This document shows, piece by piece, positions 45,109-55,322 of a stretch of 64,000 nucleotides of DNA. This stretch comes from Mucilaginibacter myungsuensis (GTDB lineage: Bacteria > Bacteroidota > Bacteroidia > Sphingobacteriales > Sphingobacteriaceae), in contig NZ_JADFFL010000004.1 of assembly GCF_015222005.1 (NCBI RefSeq), forward strand, positions 310,001 to 374,000, given 5' to 3'. The notes beneath the pieces are model-generated. The model had not been told where the DNA came from and ran no database searches. It saw only the letters and a program-made list of their open reading frames with translations. How positions within the stretch are numbered: the first letter of the stretch is position 1; every line of letters begins with the position of its first letter. The translations under genes were made by a program, and so were the position numbers.

Positions 45109-45894
45109 CTATATATCCGAATAATCCGTCGGCTTTAAATAAACCTGCACGTTCTTGGATACGTTATTTTGATACTGCGGCAAACCACTGACCTTGCCGT
45201 ACGGCGCGCCGAAGGCCGACCAATGTTTATCACGGTCAGCTTTGTTCTCGTACGTCGTCAGGTACATCAGGTTGGGCATCACGCGACCTGCAATTACCTC
45301 TCCGTAAAACACGGCATTGAAATTAAGGTCATCAAAGATCTTGATCTCGGCATCGTTGAACATGCCTATTTTGTTGGCCGATATGTTTTCAGTGTGTCCC
45401 TCGTAACTGCGTAACTCGTAAAAGCGTTCGCTTTTTGGTCCGCTAAGTTTGGGCAATTTATACTCGGGCGACTTTGAAAAGGCTTTCAACAATATGGCTT
45501 CTATCCGGGTGTACGGCGGGGTTTTGTAGCTTGCTTCCAGATATGTTTTGCCGTCTTGCTGATACTGCTTATCCTTAACTAATTTAGTTTCTAAATTCAT
45601 CAGGTCGTCCATCTTTTTAAATGGCGTAAAAACGTATATCAGCTGGTCCAGCGTATCTACCGTGATGGGCTTGAACACGCCTACCGACACTATACCCGCG
45701 CGGTGCATAGCCGGAATGTAGGCTTTCTCTAAATATTCATCTATCACATCGGCTTGGGCTTTGGTCTTAAAATGATATATCTTTAGCTGGTAAATGTATT
45801 GACCGCCTTTAGCGTAAGCGGTGCCCGTCTGCAAAAGCAATATCAGCACAAAGGCTTTTAAAATGTTGAGGGTAAAACTTTTGATCATATCCAT
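45109..45894 (-). CDS. NIPSNAP-family exported protein
   Basis: A 261-residue protein from ATG 45894 (MDMIKSF) or 45888; the longer frame from 45918 is less likely. The signal peptide ends near TAYAKG. Two ferredoxin-like NIPSNAP modules follow: YIYQLKIYHFKTKAQADVID and FYELRSYEGHTE with MYLTTYENKADRDKHWSAFG. NIPSNAP proteins are thought to bind small ligands or carry out oxygenase-like reactions; no function is known here. It is convergent with the preceding gene. Confidence 0.85.
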   Translation of the reverse strand: MDMIKSFTLNILKAFVLILLLQTGTAYAKGGQYIYQLKIYHFKTKAQADVIDEYLEKAYIPAMHRAGIVSVGVFKPITVDTLDQLIYVFTPFKKMDDLMNLETKLVKDKQYQQDGKTYLEASYKTPPYTRIEAILLKAFSKSPEYKLPKLSGPKSERFYELRSYEGHTENISANKIGMFNDAEIKIFDDLNFNAVFYGEVIAGRVMPNLMYLTTYENKADRDKHWSAFGAPYGKVSGLPQYQNNVSKNVQVYLKPTDYSDI

Positions 45895-46006
45895 TGGTTT
45901 ATGCACCGAAGTTAGCAAATCGATCTGTCTTTTAATTGTAACTAAATTGCTGATGATCTAAACCTTAATGGCCTACATACATCTACTCCTAAACAAATCG
46001 ATAAAA

Positions 46007-46393
46007 ATGAAAAAGTTGATATTGATAACGTTCCTGATAGCGGGGACCATTTTGGGCGCCCAAGCGCAAAATCATAAAAAAGGTGCGGGCAAACTGTCAA
46101 AAACATTGACCGCTAAGTTAAACCTGACCTCCGACCAACAGACCAAAATAGACGCCATCCTGCTTAGCAAAGGCAAAAAACTGGACAGCCTGACCACCGC
46201 CGCTAAAAGCGATACCAAAGCCGTTAAGAAAGGCAAAAAACAGATCAATACCGATGCCGAACTTCAAATAGCAAAAGTTCTCAACGCTAACCAAAAGCAA
46301 GTTTACGCCGATTTTAAGGCCGCAAAAAAAGCTAAGAATAAAGCAAGGGCTGCGTTGAATGATACTACCGGCACGCCACCGTTGAAACAATAA
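46007..46393 (+). CDS. Small basic exported protein, Spy-like
   Basis: From ATG 46007 (MKKLILITF) the protein has 128 residues. A signal peptide ends at AQAQ. The mature part is helical and Lys-rich (LTAKLNLTSDQQTKIDAILLSKGKK, LNANQKQVYADFKAAKKAK), with the LTxxQ pattern of Spy/CpxP-type or DUF4890-like periplasmic chaperones and metal-stress proteins. Function is inferred only from this pattern. The ORF extends upstream to 45968, but the signal peptide supports the inner start. A perfect hairpin follows. Confidence 0.8.
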   Translation: MKKLILITFLIAGTILGAQAQNHKKGAGKLSKTLTAKLNLTSDQQTKIDAILLSKGKKLDSLTTAAKSDTKAVKKGKKQINTDAELQIAKVLNANQKQVYADFKAAKKAKNKARAALNDTTGTPPLKQ

Positions 46394-46413
46394 ACTGCGA
46401 CAATTGGATTTCT

Positions 46414-46457
46414 GGGTTGATAAGCCACTTCGTTTATAAGAAGTGGCTTATCAACCC
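46414..46457. terminator. Terminator hairpin overlapping the end of the convergent gene
   Basis: GGGTTGATAAGCCACTTC (46414-46431) and its exact complement (46440-46457) enclose an 8-base loop. The right arm and part of the loop are the final codons and stop of the minus-strand YbjQ-fusion gene. Confidence 0.85.
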
Positions 46458-47528
46458 TATTTTACGGTCTACGTGGTCGATAGCTCTTGGCGGGCTTAAC
46501 TGATGCGCAGCAAAACCGTAGATATCTTTTGCACATTTGCGGCAGTGGATACTTTGCTCGTCATCGTCGTTAACCTCGCCGCAGGCACAGGTCCAAATGG
46601 CTTTCTCTTTTGCTAATAGAGTACCTTTTTTTATCGACCTTGTACCTTGCTCTTTAAATATATTTATGATCGCTTGCCTTATCCTTTGCAGATCAGCTAC
46701 ATCTTCTTTATCGTAATATGGCTTTTGAAAAGCGAGGATCTGTAAGATCTTCTTTTTATTCTCTATGTCGTCATTGGCCAAAACGTTATAAACAAATTTA
46801 AGATCCAGCATTTGCAGATCGCTGATCATTTGGCTTAGGGTTATAATATTTTGCGGTTCGGCGGCTGTCAATAGATTAAGATATAACATATCACTTTTCT
46901 TTTCCTGAGGAAAGCCATTTACGTAGGTCAATACCTTTTTATAAAACGCTTTAGTGACCTCCACGTCGAAACCTGTATTTATTCGACTGTATTTTAACAC
47001 CAACTGGGCAAATACTTCTTCAACCTGGTTATCTGTGATAAAATCCCAAACATCGTCGGTAACATCCCAATGACTGAAACCTGAATTTTTGACGATCTCA
47101 AGCTTTTTAAGATGTGTATTTATTTTGTCTAAGCTTACACTCCCATTGTTGTGCTCAGCAGTTTTGCTTTTTTGATATTGTTCTAAACCATCGACAATGA
47201 CCGCGGTACCAACAACGGTTATCATGAACATCGATTTACTTTTACCTGATATTTCGTCCAGATCCACTTTCAGACCAACTACGCAATTGGCGCCAATATC
47301 AAAAGCGGCGGTCTTAATACGTTCTATCGCTTCGTTATATAGTGACGATAACTGCCGCTGATAGGTGCCCGAGCGCCCGCCAAAAAAATCGGTAAAGGAT
47401 GCGGCAAAGTCACTAAAAACATTGGTGCCCGCCACTACGTGCGACGACACTGGTTTTAAATACTTTTGGATCCTTAATCCGTCTAACCCCGATGTTGTTA
47501 CTACTAAAACTCCTTTAGGTGATATCAT
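46434..47528 (-). CDS. YbjQ-domain / zinc-ribbon fusion protein
   Basis: The 364 residues begin with a YbjQ (DUF74, heavy-metal-binding-like) domain: VLVVTTSGLDGLRIQKYL at 7-24 and AIERIKTAAFDIGANCVVGLKVD near 68-90. A helical middle (about 150-310) has no recognised domain. The C-terminus carries a zinc ribbon with WTCACGEVNDDDEQSIHCRKC. YbjQ domains usually form small stand-alone pentameric rings, so this extended form is unusual. No signal peptide is present. Metal handling is possible, but not proven. Confidence 0.82.
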   Translation of the reverse strand: MISPKGVLVVTTSGLDGLRIQKYLKPVSSHVVAGTNVFSDFAASFTDFFGGRSGTYQRQLSSLYNEAIERIKTAAFDIGANCVVGLKVDLDEISGKSKSMFMITVVGTAVIVDGLEQYQKSKTAEHNNGSVSLDKINTHLKKLEIVKNSGFSHWDVTDDVWDFITDNQVEEVFAQLVLKYSRINTGFDVEVTKAFYKKVLTYVNGFPQEKKSDMLYLNLLTAAEPQNIITLSQMISDLQMLDLKFVYNVLANDDIENKKKILQILAFQKPYYDKEDVADLQRIRQAIINIFKEQGTRSIKKGTLLAKEKAIWTCACGEVNDDDEQSIHCRKCAKDIYGFAAHQLSPPRAIDHVDRKIGLISHFL

Positions 47529-47570
47529 TGTTTTTATAAGGTTTATAAGTGTCTGTTTGCGAGAAGGTTC

Positions 47571-48467
47571 TTAAAATCCGTTCTGCTCTAAAAAATTAGC
47601 ACAACGCTCCATCCATTGGTCGGGTGTGGTCTTATTGTTCAGCCCGAAGCCGTGGCCGCCGGCTTGGTACAGGTGCATCTCGGCTTTTACTTTATTTTTT
47701 AATAAGGCCTCGTAAAACCATAAACTGTTTTGTACAGGCACTACCAAGTCATCTTCTGAATGGATCAGGAATGATGGTGGGGTATTGGCGGTCACTTGTT
47801 TTTGATTGCTGTACAGATCTATCAGTTCTTGTGAGGCACCTTTACCTGTAAGGTTCTCTTGCGATCCACGGTGGGTCTGGTCGCCAAAGGTGATGACAGG
47901 GTAGATCAGCAAGGCAAAATCGGGGCGTACGCTGGTATTCTTCGGGTTGTCGATAACTACTTTATCAAAGTGCGTAGCCGCTGTCGAGGCCAGGTGGCCA
48001 CCGGCCGAGAAACCGATGATACCAACTTTAGCGGGGTTAATGCCGTATTCAGCTGCCGACTCGCGCACCATCTGTACCGCGCGTTGGGCATCCTGCAGCG
48101 GACCGATGGTTTTATCTACCATGATCTTATCACTCGGTAAACGATACTTCAACACAAAGGCGGCAATGCCCATTTCGTTAAACTTTTTGGCGATAGCATA
48201 ACCCTCGTGACCGATGGCTAAGCCTGAGTAACCACCACCCGGGCAAACCACTACAGCTGCGCCGGTCGCTTTGCTTTTTTCGGGTAAAAAAGCGGTCAGC
48301 GTAGGTACGGTCACTTTGTTGGCGTGGCTGCCGTCGTTCTGTTCCACGTAATCGGCCGGGGCCGGTTTCGAGTTAGGGACACCTTTTGGGTAAAGTGGGA
48401 TCGGTTTTTCTTGCGCGAACAGCGTGGTAGCAAAAAGCATCATTGCCGGGATCAGTATTTTTTTCAT
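47571..48467 (-). CDS. Secreted alpha/beta hydrolase (BD-FAE/acetyl esterase type)
   Basis: The 298 residues start with a signal peptide (LLFAQ near residue 19). The hydrolase has the oxyanion motif VVCPGGGYSGLAIGHEG, the nucleophile GFSAGGHLAST near 155, an acid region SEDDLVVP and the catalytic His in GGHGFGLNNK. The type is common among polysaccharide-degrading esterases of Bacteroidota. The likely substrate class is acetylated sugars, by inference. Confidence 0.9.
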   Translation of the reverse strand: MKKILIPAMMLFATTLFAQEKPIPLYPKGVPNSKPAPADYVEQNDGSHANKVTVPTLTAFLPEKSKATGAAVVVCPGGGYSGLAIGHEGYAIAKKFNEMGIAAFVLKYRLPSDKIMVDKTIGPLQDAQRAVQMVRESAAEYGINPAKVGIIGFSAGGHLASTAATHFDKVVIDNPKNTSVRPDFALLIYPVITFGDQTHRGSQENLTGKGASQELIDLYSNQKQVTANTPPSFLIHSEDDLVVPVQNSLWFYEALLKNKVKAEMHLYQAGGHGFGLNNKTTPDQWMERCANFLEQNGF

Positions 48468-48877
48468 TATAAATGTTTATGGTGGTTAGCGTGACTAAAA
48501 TAGGGATTTAGTATTGACGGGCGGAAAGAAATTTTCGCTTTGGTTTACATACATTTAATTATTCTACGAGCAAAATGATCCGGAACTAAAAACTCCGTGG
48601 GTGTACATGTAGTACTTTTGCAAGTATTTGATAATTAAATATTTACAAAAAATAGCATCTTGAAAAATGTTAACCTTTGTAAACTTTCGTTATGACTGGA
48701 TCCCACGATGGAGGTGTTAGTAACAGGAGCGGATACCGCCACGCGCTACCCAAAAAGTTCCGCTTATGGTACCTATGCGGATAAGGAATAGAGTTAGCTT
48801 ATGCGAGGTTACTCCCGACCTTCCTTAACTTAACGACATCGCGCTCAAGCGGGGAAGCGCGACTTTTAGTTGTATTA
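48468..48877. other. Gap with an orphan promoter-like site
   Basis: Both flanking genes are on the minus strand. TACTTTTG at 48611-48618 matches TAnnTTTG on the plus strand and is followed by AT-rich sequence. Short plus-strand ORFs of 17 codons (from 48668) and 27 codons (from 48709) exist but look like chance. CTCAAGCGGGGAAGCGCGAC at 48844-48863 resembles the repeat words near 27317. I recognise nothing else. Confidence 0.35.
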
Positions 48878-49561
48878 CTACCTTATCCGCTTGTAAAAAT
48901 TCTCTCTGAAGGTTTCCGATATCGGTATTAGTGCATCTTTGATCTTTATTCTATCACGCTCTACACTTTCTATTTTATTAAGGGATACAATGAACGACTT
49001 ATGCACCCGGCAGAATAGTGCAGGTGATAGTTCCTTTTCTAACTCGGTAAAGGTTTGCAGGGTAAGGATACGGCGGTCGGGCAATTGCAAGCACCGGTAA
49101 TCGCGCATGCCTTCTATGTAGAGGAGGTCGTTCAAGTCTACTTTTTCCAGGCGATATTCGGTCTTGACAAAGATCCTGGGTTTGTACTCTCGTTCGCCGA
49201 TCAAACTCAACTTATCATACACTTTGGTAACGGCCTGCATAAACCGTTCGAAGGTGAAGGGCTTTAGCAAATAATCGGTCACATTCAGGTCGAAACCTTT
49301 TAAAGCATACTGATCAAAGGCCGTGGTAATGATCACCTCGGGGCGCTTTGGCAGCGACTCCAATAGTTGAATGCCTGTAAAACCGTCCATCTGGATATCC
49401 AGTAACAGCAGATCAACCTCATTTGTCTTAACAAAGCCAATGGCCTCTAAACCATTATCGAAAGATCGCAGCAGATTAAGGAAAGGCACTTTATGTACAA
49501 AATCGGAAAGCCGCTCCATAGCGAGCGGCTCATCCTCAATTATGATGCAGTTTAGGGTCAT
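48878..49561 (-). CDS. LytTR-family response regulator
   Basis: The 227 residues comprise a receiver domain (1-120) with the phospho-acceptor Asp 55 in LLLLDIQMDG, acidic IIEDEP at the N-terminus and Lys in LLKPFTF, then a LytTR DNA-binding domain (about 130-227) with VKTEYRLEKVDLNDLLYIEG and FCRVHKSFIVSLNKI. Genes of this type in Bacteroidota regulate cell-surface or stress functions; targets are unknown. Its start overlaps the kinase stop by 4 bases, so translation is coupled. Confidence 0.95.
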   Translation of the reverse strand: MTLNCIIIEDEPLAMERLSDFVHKVPFLNLLRSFDNGLEAIGFVKTNEVDLLLLDIQMDGFTGIQLLESLPKRPEVIITTAFDQYALKGFDLNVTDYLLKPFTFERFMQAVTKVYDKLSLIGEREYKPRIFVKTEYRLEKVDLNDLLYIEGMRDYRCLQLPDRRILTLQTFTELEKELSPALFCRVHKSFIVSLNKIESVERDRIKIKDALIPISETFRENFYKRIR

Positions 49562-50598
49562 GGCAAGTTAATGGACAGATCAACGGTAAACCTATCGCTT
49601 GTTTTATTAATATCAAATTGATAGTTATCCTTATAAAGCAATTTAAGCCGGTTCTTTATCAGCTCTAAACCCAAACCGCTTTGTTCCTGCGTTTTTATAG
49701 CATCGGCATCGTAAGCGTTACTGCAATTGAAGTTTACTGAATTTCTATTGGTAGTGATGCATATCTGAATAGCATTACTTATCTTTTTATTAGTACTGTG
49801 CTTAAATGCGTTCTCTACAAAAGGGATAAAAAGCATAGGAGCGATCTGCAGATCGAGGTTATTTATCTTCACATCAAAGGTTACGAAATCGGAATTGCTG
49901 GTACGTATCTTTTGCAAGTCGATGTATTGGTTAATGTATTCTACTTCGCGGGATAATGGGATAGTTTCGGACGGTGTTTCGTAAAGCGTGAATCTTAAGA
50001 TATCCGATAATTTTTTAAGATAGGTCGATGCGGTGGCTTGGTCCTTCTCTATCAATACATCGATATTGTTAAGGGTATTGAACAGGAAGTGTGGATTGAT
50101 CTGAGCTTTGAGGAGGGCGAGGTTTGCTTGGAGGTTTTGCCGTTCGAGTATTTGTCGTTGCCTACGCTCGGTGAGCCAACCCAAAAAACCTCGCATCACA
50201 CAGGCGATCATTATCGGCATGATCAATTGCAAGGCGGACCAAAGAAATAGATAGTAGGGGTAATATATTTTAAAACTGAACCACTCTATGTTTCGTGTGA
50301 AAGCCAAAACAAATAAAAAATGGGCACCAGCACCTATCAATATCGTTAATACAGAATAAAATATAAATTTTCCTCTTTCCCTTTTATACAAAAATTGGGG
50401 GAAAAGGACCAAATAGCAGATGTAGAATACAATGATGTGAAGTAAAGAAATAGCGATATTGCCAAGAAAGATTGGAGTAGAAGCATTATTAACGGATAGA
50501 ACCCTTCGGTTTATAATAGTTACGACCATCAATAGATTAGGCAAAACATATAGGCTTTGCATGACAGCCGATATCCAAAATAAGGTCTTTTTGTTCAT
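49558..50598 (-). CDS. LytS-like sensor histidine kinase
   Basis: From ATG 50598 (MNKKTLFWIS) the protein has 346 residues. Four transmembrane helices fill about 1-150. The His_kinase domain has the phospho-acceptor His in AQINPHFLFNTLNNID near 180. The ATPase has PMLFIPFVENAFKHS and GLGLELIKNRLKLLY. Together with the LytTR regulator it forms a two-component system in which the membrane part likely senses the signal. The longer start at 50622 is possible but less typical. CATCTTTG lies upstream as a near -7 match. Confidence 0.9.
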   Translation of the reverse strand: MNKKTLFWISAVMQSLYVLPNLLMVVTIINRRVLSVNNASTPIFLGNIAISLLHIIVFYICYLVLFPQFLYKRERGKFIFYSVLTILIGAGAHFLFVLAFTRNIEWFSFKIYYPYYLFLWSALQLIMPIMIACVMRGFLGWLTERRQRQILERQNLQANLALLKAQINPHFLFNTLNNIDVLIEKDQATASTYLKKLSDILRFTLYETPSETIPLSREVEYINQYIDLQKIRTSNSDFVTFDVKINNLDLQIAPMLFIPFVENAFKHSTNKKISNAIQICITTNRNSVNFNCSNAYDADAIKTQEQSGLGLELIKNRLKLLYKDNYQFDINKTSDRFTVDLSINLP

Positions 50599-50707
50599 GT
50601 TGATATGATCTAAGTTTAACATGTCTCAAAGATGCTTTTTGGCGATAGGTTGATGTAATAAGTTCTGCAAAGCGGGGGTTTGTGTCTGCAAAATAGCCTA
50701 TATTAAG

Positions 50708-50815
50708 GTAACCACAAAGGGCACAAAGAATTTGCAGCTCCGTTAGAAAGCACAAAGGCCACAAAGCCTTTATTCTTTGTGACCTTTGTGAAAAGCTTTG
50801 TGACCTTAGTGGTTA
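50708..50815. repeat. AACCACAAAGGGCACAAAG-type inverted repeat
   Basis: GTAACCACAAAGGGCACAAA (50708 on) faces TTTGTGACCTTAGTGGTTAA (ends 50815). The inner CACAAAGGCCACAAAG (50751-50766) faces CTTTGTGACCTTTGTG (50775-50790). It lies in the 200-base gap between the kinase gene and the end of prfB. Confidence 0.75.
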
Positions 50816-50826
50816 ATTCGGCAGTT

Positions 50827-51916
50827 CTACTTCGACCCGCCAAATTCCATCAGGTAGGATTTCAGGAAGTCATCCAGCTCGCCGTCAAGCACGGCTTGGG
50901 CGTTGGATGTTTCGTGGTCGGTGCGTAGGTCTTTTACCAGTTTATATGGGTGCAACACGTAGTTGCGGATCTGGCTGCCCCACTCTATCTTCTTTTTGTT
51001 GCCTTCGATAGCGTTTGATGCTTCCTGGCGTTTGCGCATCTCTATCTCGTACAATTGCGATTTCAGTAAGCGCATGGCGTTATCCTTATTCTGCAATTGC
51101 GAACGCGACTCTTGGTTCTTGATGATGATACCCGACGGTTTATGGTACAAACGTACGGCGGTCTCCACCTTATTCACATTCTGCCCGCCGGCACCACCCG
51201 CGCGGAAGGTCTCAAATTCCACATCGGCCGGGTTGATCTCTATCTCGATGGTGTCATCTACCAGCGGATAAACATACACCGACGCGAACGAGGTATGGCG
51301 TTTAGCGTTACTATCAAATGGCGACACACGCACCAAGCGGTGTACACCGTTCTCGCCTTTCAGATAACCATAAGCAAAGTCGCCTTCAAACTGCAGGGTA
51401 ACGGTCTTGATGCCGGCCACATCACCTTCCTGGTAATCTTGCTCGGTGATCTTGCATCCGTGTTTTTCGCCCCACATCATGTACATCCGCATCAGCATAC
51501 CGGCCCAATCGCAGCTTTCGGTACCACCGGCACCAGCTGTGATCTGTACTACAGCATTCAGCTGATCTTCGTCGCCCGATAGCATGTTCTTAAATTCCAG
51601 CTCCTCGGTAGCGGTAACGGCAATATCGAACTGCTCTTTCATCTCGGCTTCGGTCGCGTCGCCTCCCTGAAAGAACTCGTGCATTACTACGGTATCGTCA
51701 ATAATTGATAATAGTTTTTGAAATTGGTCGGTCCAAACCTTTTTGGTCTTCATGGATGCCAACACCTTTTCGGCCTCTTTGGGGTGATCCCAAAAATGCG
51801 GGCCTAAGGTTATTTCTGTTTCCTCGGTAAGCAGCGCAAGCTTTTTATCGATGTCAAAGATGCCTCCTCAGGGACGCTGCTCTATCCCTTAGATCCTGAA
51901 CTTGTTCTTTAGTCAT
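50827..51916 (-). CDS. prfB: Peptide chain release factor 2, with programmed +1 frameshift
   Basis: RF2 ends translation at UGA and UAA. The ATG is at 51916, and the first 20 codons ([20 protein letters not shown]) end in CTT-TGA. The stop TGA (51854-51856) is passed by a +1 shift at CTT-T, after which DIDKKLALL continues to the end, 362 residues in total. The stop-codon-sensing SPF motif (VSPFDSN) and catalytic GGQ ([12 protein letters not shown]) are intact. An AGGAGG (51863-51868) lies 3 bases before the slip codon, as in E. coli prfB. Termination competes with slipping, so RF2 level autoregulates. Confidence 0.95.
51854..51868 (-). promoter_or_regulatory. Programmed frameshift site of prfB
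   Basis: AGGAGG-CAT-CTT-TGA-C on the minus strand contains the Shine-Dalgarno-like stimulator, the slippery CTT, the in-frame UGA and a following C, which is the classic poor termination context. Confidence 0.92.
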
Positions 51917-51921
51917 GGTAG

Positions 51922-51929
51922 CAAATATA
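51922..51929 (-). promoter_or_regulatory. -7 box (TATATTTG) of prfB
   Basis: A perfect TAnnTTTG on the minus strand with 5 bases to the prfB ATG, so the transcript should be leaderless or nearly so. Confidence 0.6.
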
Positions 51930-51997
51930 GGTTAAAAGTGGTGATAGTTCATAGTTGATGGACATAGTTCATGGTTTGGATGAGCAGAAACTTTCGG

Positions 51998-52315
51998 CCT
52001 AAACCTGATAGGAATGGAAACCCCGGAGCGTGCGGTTGGGGGAGCGCGTTGGGTGGCGAGGAGTTGGAGTGGATAGCAGGAACAAACTTTAATAGCAGCA
52101 GTATCCTTGCTTTTCAGAACATTTAGAAAATGTACGGTTGTTTTTCATCGGCATCTATAACCCTGCTCTTCGTTCCAACTCCTCGCCTGCCACCGCACCA
52201 TCCTCCACACGCTGCGGGGTTTCCCCTGCGATCAGGTTTGCTATGAACGGTCCGTCAACACAAATGACGGCGAAGCGAATGACCCAATGACGCCGAAGCC
52301 ATAATGAAACGAAGC
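51998..52315. repeat. Long imperfect inverted repeat plus AATGACCCAATGACG repeat
   Basis: Arms of about 80 bases (51998-52084 and 52161-52240) are imperfect complements. Matching blocks are AACCTGAT, GGAAACCCCG, AGCGTG and GGCGAGGAGTTGGA. A solitary arm is at 1644-1703. Bases 52263-52315 hold the AATGAC repeat, with a 21-base exact match to 1876-1896. Neither part looks coding. Confidence 0.7.
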
Positions 52316-52327
52316 CGTATAAAAACA

Positions 52328-52357
52328 AAGTCCCGCTATGTTCTTCACAAGCGGGAC
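52328..52357 (-). terminator. Intrinsic terminator of the 143-residue gene
   Basis: AAGTCCCGCT and AGCGGGACTT pair perfectly around a 12-base loop. On the minus strand the stem leads into TTGTTTTTAT. Confidence 0.85.
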
Positions 52358-52382
52358 TTCAAATATTTGGTGCCGGTGCTTA

Positions 52383-52814
52383 TTAAGCTACCATCATCCT
52401 ATTCACCAGCGGACTAACATCGTTACCGTTAATGCTGCTAAGCATATAGCCTGGGGCAAAGTCGGTATCCTGAACATTTTTTGAACGTGCTAAGATGTTG
52501 TTCATCACTTCGGGGATCAGCATGTTAGATACATCGCGGGCTTCTTCGGGGGTTACGCCGTAAAAGTCGTTCAATTTATCGGCAAAGCGGTTGGCGATGT
52601 TAGTGATCAACGCGGCGCTGTACTGACCCGAATGTTTAAAGAACTGCACCACATCATTTAATTTACCCGTCTCCATCTGCTTTTTTAAACCGTCGATGAT
52701 AGAACTCGAAGCTTCGATCATTACCGCGTCGCGGTATTTTTCGGCAATAATTGGGTTGTTAAGTACCGCCCTCCCGGCGTTGTCTTTAACCAGCATAAAC
52801 AGTTTTTCGAACAT
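52383..52814 (-). CDS. Conserved hypothetical protein, helical
   Basis: A 143-residue cytosolic-looking protein of mostly helical character (MFEKLFMLVKDNAGRAV, FFKHSGQYSAALITNIANRF, EEARDVSNMLIPEVMNNIL). The pattern recalls DUF937/DUF2780-type stress proteins, but I cannot assign it. It has its own terminator. Upstream is an AT-rich promoter region with a perfect palindrome around a TATATTTG box, suggesting regulated expression. Confidence 0.75.
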   Translation of the reverse strand: MFEKLFMLVKDNAGRAVLNNPIIAEKYRDAVMIEASSSIIDGLKKQMETGKLNDVVQFFKHSGQYSAALITNIANRFADKLNDFYGVTPEEARDVSNMLIPEVMNNILARSKNVQDTDFAPGYMLSSINGNDVSPLVNRMMVA

Positions 52815-52867
52815 GGCGTTAATTTTAAAGATGTAAATTACAAAATCGATACCTAAATTTTATTTTC

Positions 52868-52896
52868 ATTATCAATAATTCAAATATATTGATAAT
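52868..52896 (-). promoter_or_regulatory. Palindromic operator over a -7 box
   Basis: ATTATCAATA (52868-52877) and TATTGATAAT (52887-52896) are perfect complements. The minus-strand TATATTTG (52881-52888) sits in the loop and right arm. TTATTTTCATT words repeat on both sides. It would drive the 143-residue gene with a leader of about 60 bases. The rest of 52815-53138 is AT-rich and holds a small GCCCGTTCGGGC hairpin at 53091-53102, just before pgi. Confidence 0.55.
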
Positions 52897-53126
52897 TTAT
52901 TTTCATTTCAAAAATCAAGAGACTAAAAATGTAACATTATCTTAATGGCATTGGCCATTTTTGATAATATAGTGACAATAAGCGTCCCTAAAAAATTTAA
53001 GAGCTTAGTATCCCGGTCGGCTTTACATATCGAACGTATTTTAGGCCGATGTTATTACAGTATCCTGATGATCTTTTTGAAAAACAATAACGCCCGTTCG
53101 GGCATTAATTTGTTACTTTGATATAA

Positions 53127-54785
<1,659 letters not shown>

Positions 54786-54845
54786 GGAAGAGAATCAAGA
54801 TAGAATGGCTGGGGTGATCCGGCCATTTTGTTTTATATTAGTGCC

Positions 54846-55319
54846 ATGTTCCTCGGCACCCAAACCATCCCATCAAAAACCTTCATCGGCAAAAGCCTGA
54901 CCATGTCATTTGCTCAAAATCGCACTTCTGAACTTTGGCGAAGCTTTATGCCGGAGCGAAAGATCATTCCGGACATCATTGGGACAGAATTATATTCGAT
55001 GGAAGTCTATCCTAAAGACTTCCACGCAGCTTTTGACGCTACCCGTGAGTTTGAGAAATGGGCAGCCGTAGAAGTGTCAAATGGAACAGCGGCACCAGAG
55101 GGTATGACTATTCTAATAACTCCGGCCGGACAGTACGCCGTATTTTTGCATAAAGGCCCAGCAAGCGATGGACCCAAAACTTATGGATACATCTTTGGCG
55201 AGTGGTTACCAAAGTCTGGATACCAATTAGATAACCGTCCTCATTTTGCGGTGATGGGTGAGAAATATAAGAATGATGATCCGGCGTCTGAAGAAGAGAT
55301 CTGGATACCGATCAAATAA
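54846..55319 (+). CDS. GyrI-like small-molecule-binding protein
   Basis: From ATG 54846 (MFLGTQTIPSKTFIGKSLTM) the protein has 157 residues. The fold is that of GyrI/AraC effector-binding domains: paired SHS2-like modules with TSELWRSFMPER, EVYPKDFHAAFDATREFEKWAAVEV and GYIFGEWLPKSGYQLDNRPHFAVM. Stand-alone members bind small amphipathic molecules. No ligand is known. The last Glu-rich tail ends 3 bases before the convergent DUF2945 gene. Confidence 0.82.
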   Translation: MFLGTQTIPSKTFIGKSLTMSFAQNRTSELWRSFMPERKIIPDIIGTELYSMEVYPKDFHAAFDATREFEKWAAVEVSNGTAAPEGMTILITPAGQYAVFLHKGPASDGPKTYGYIFGEWLPKSGYQLDNRPHFAVMGEKYKNDDPASEEEIWIPIK

Positions 55320-55322
55320 ACT

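Noticed and set aside
48668..48792. Two short plus-strand ORFs of 17 and 27 codons
   Set aside because: No conservation, start context or homology is visible; they are kept only as a note in the gap entry.
51854..51916. prfB as a broken pseudogene
   Set aside because: The frame break carries the full programmed frameshift context (AGGAGG, CTT-TGA-C), and the rest of the gene is intact.
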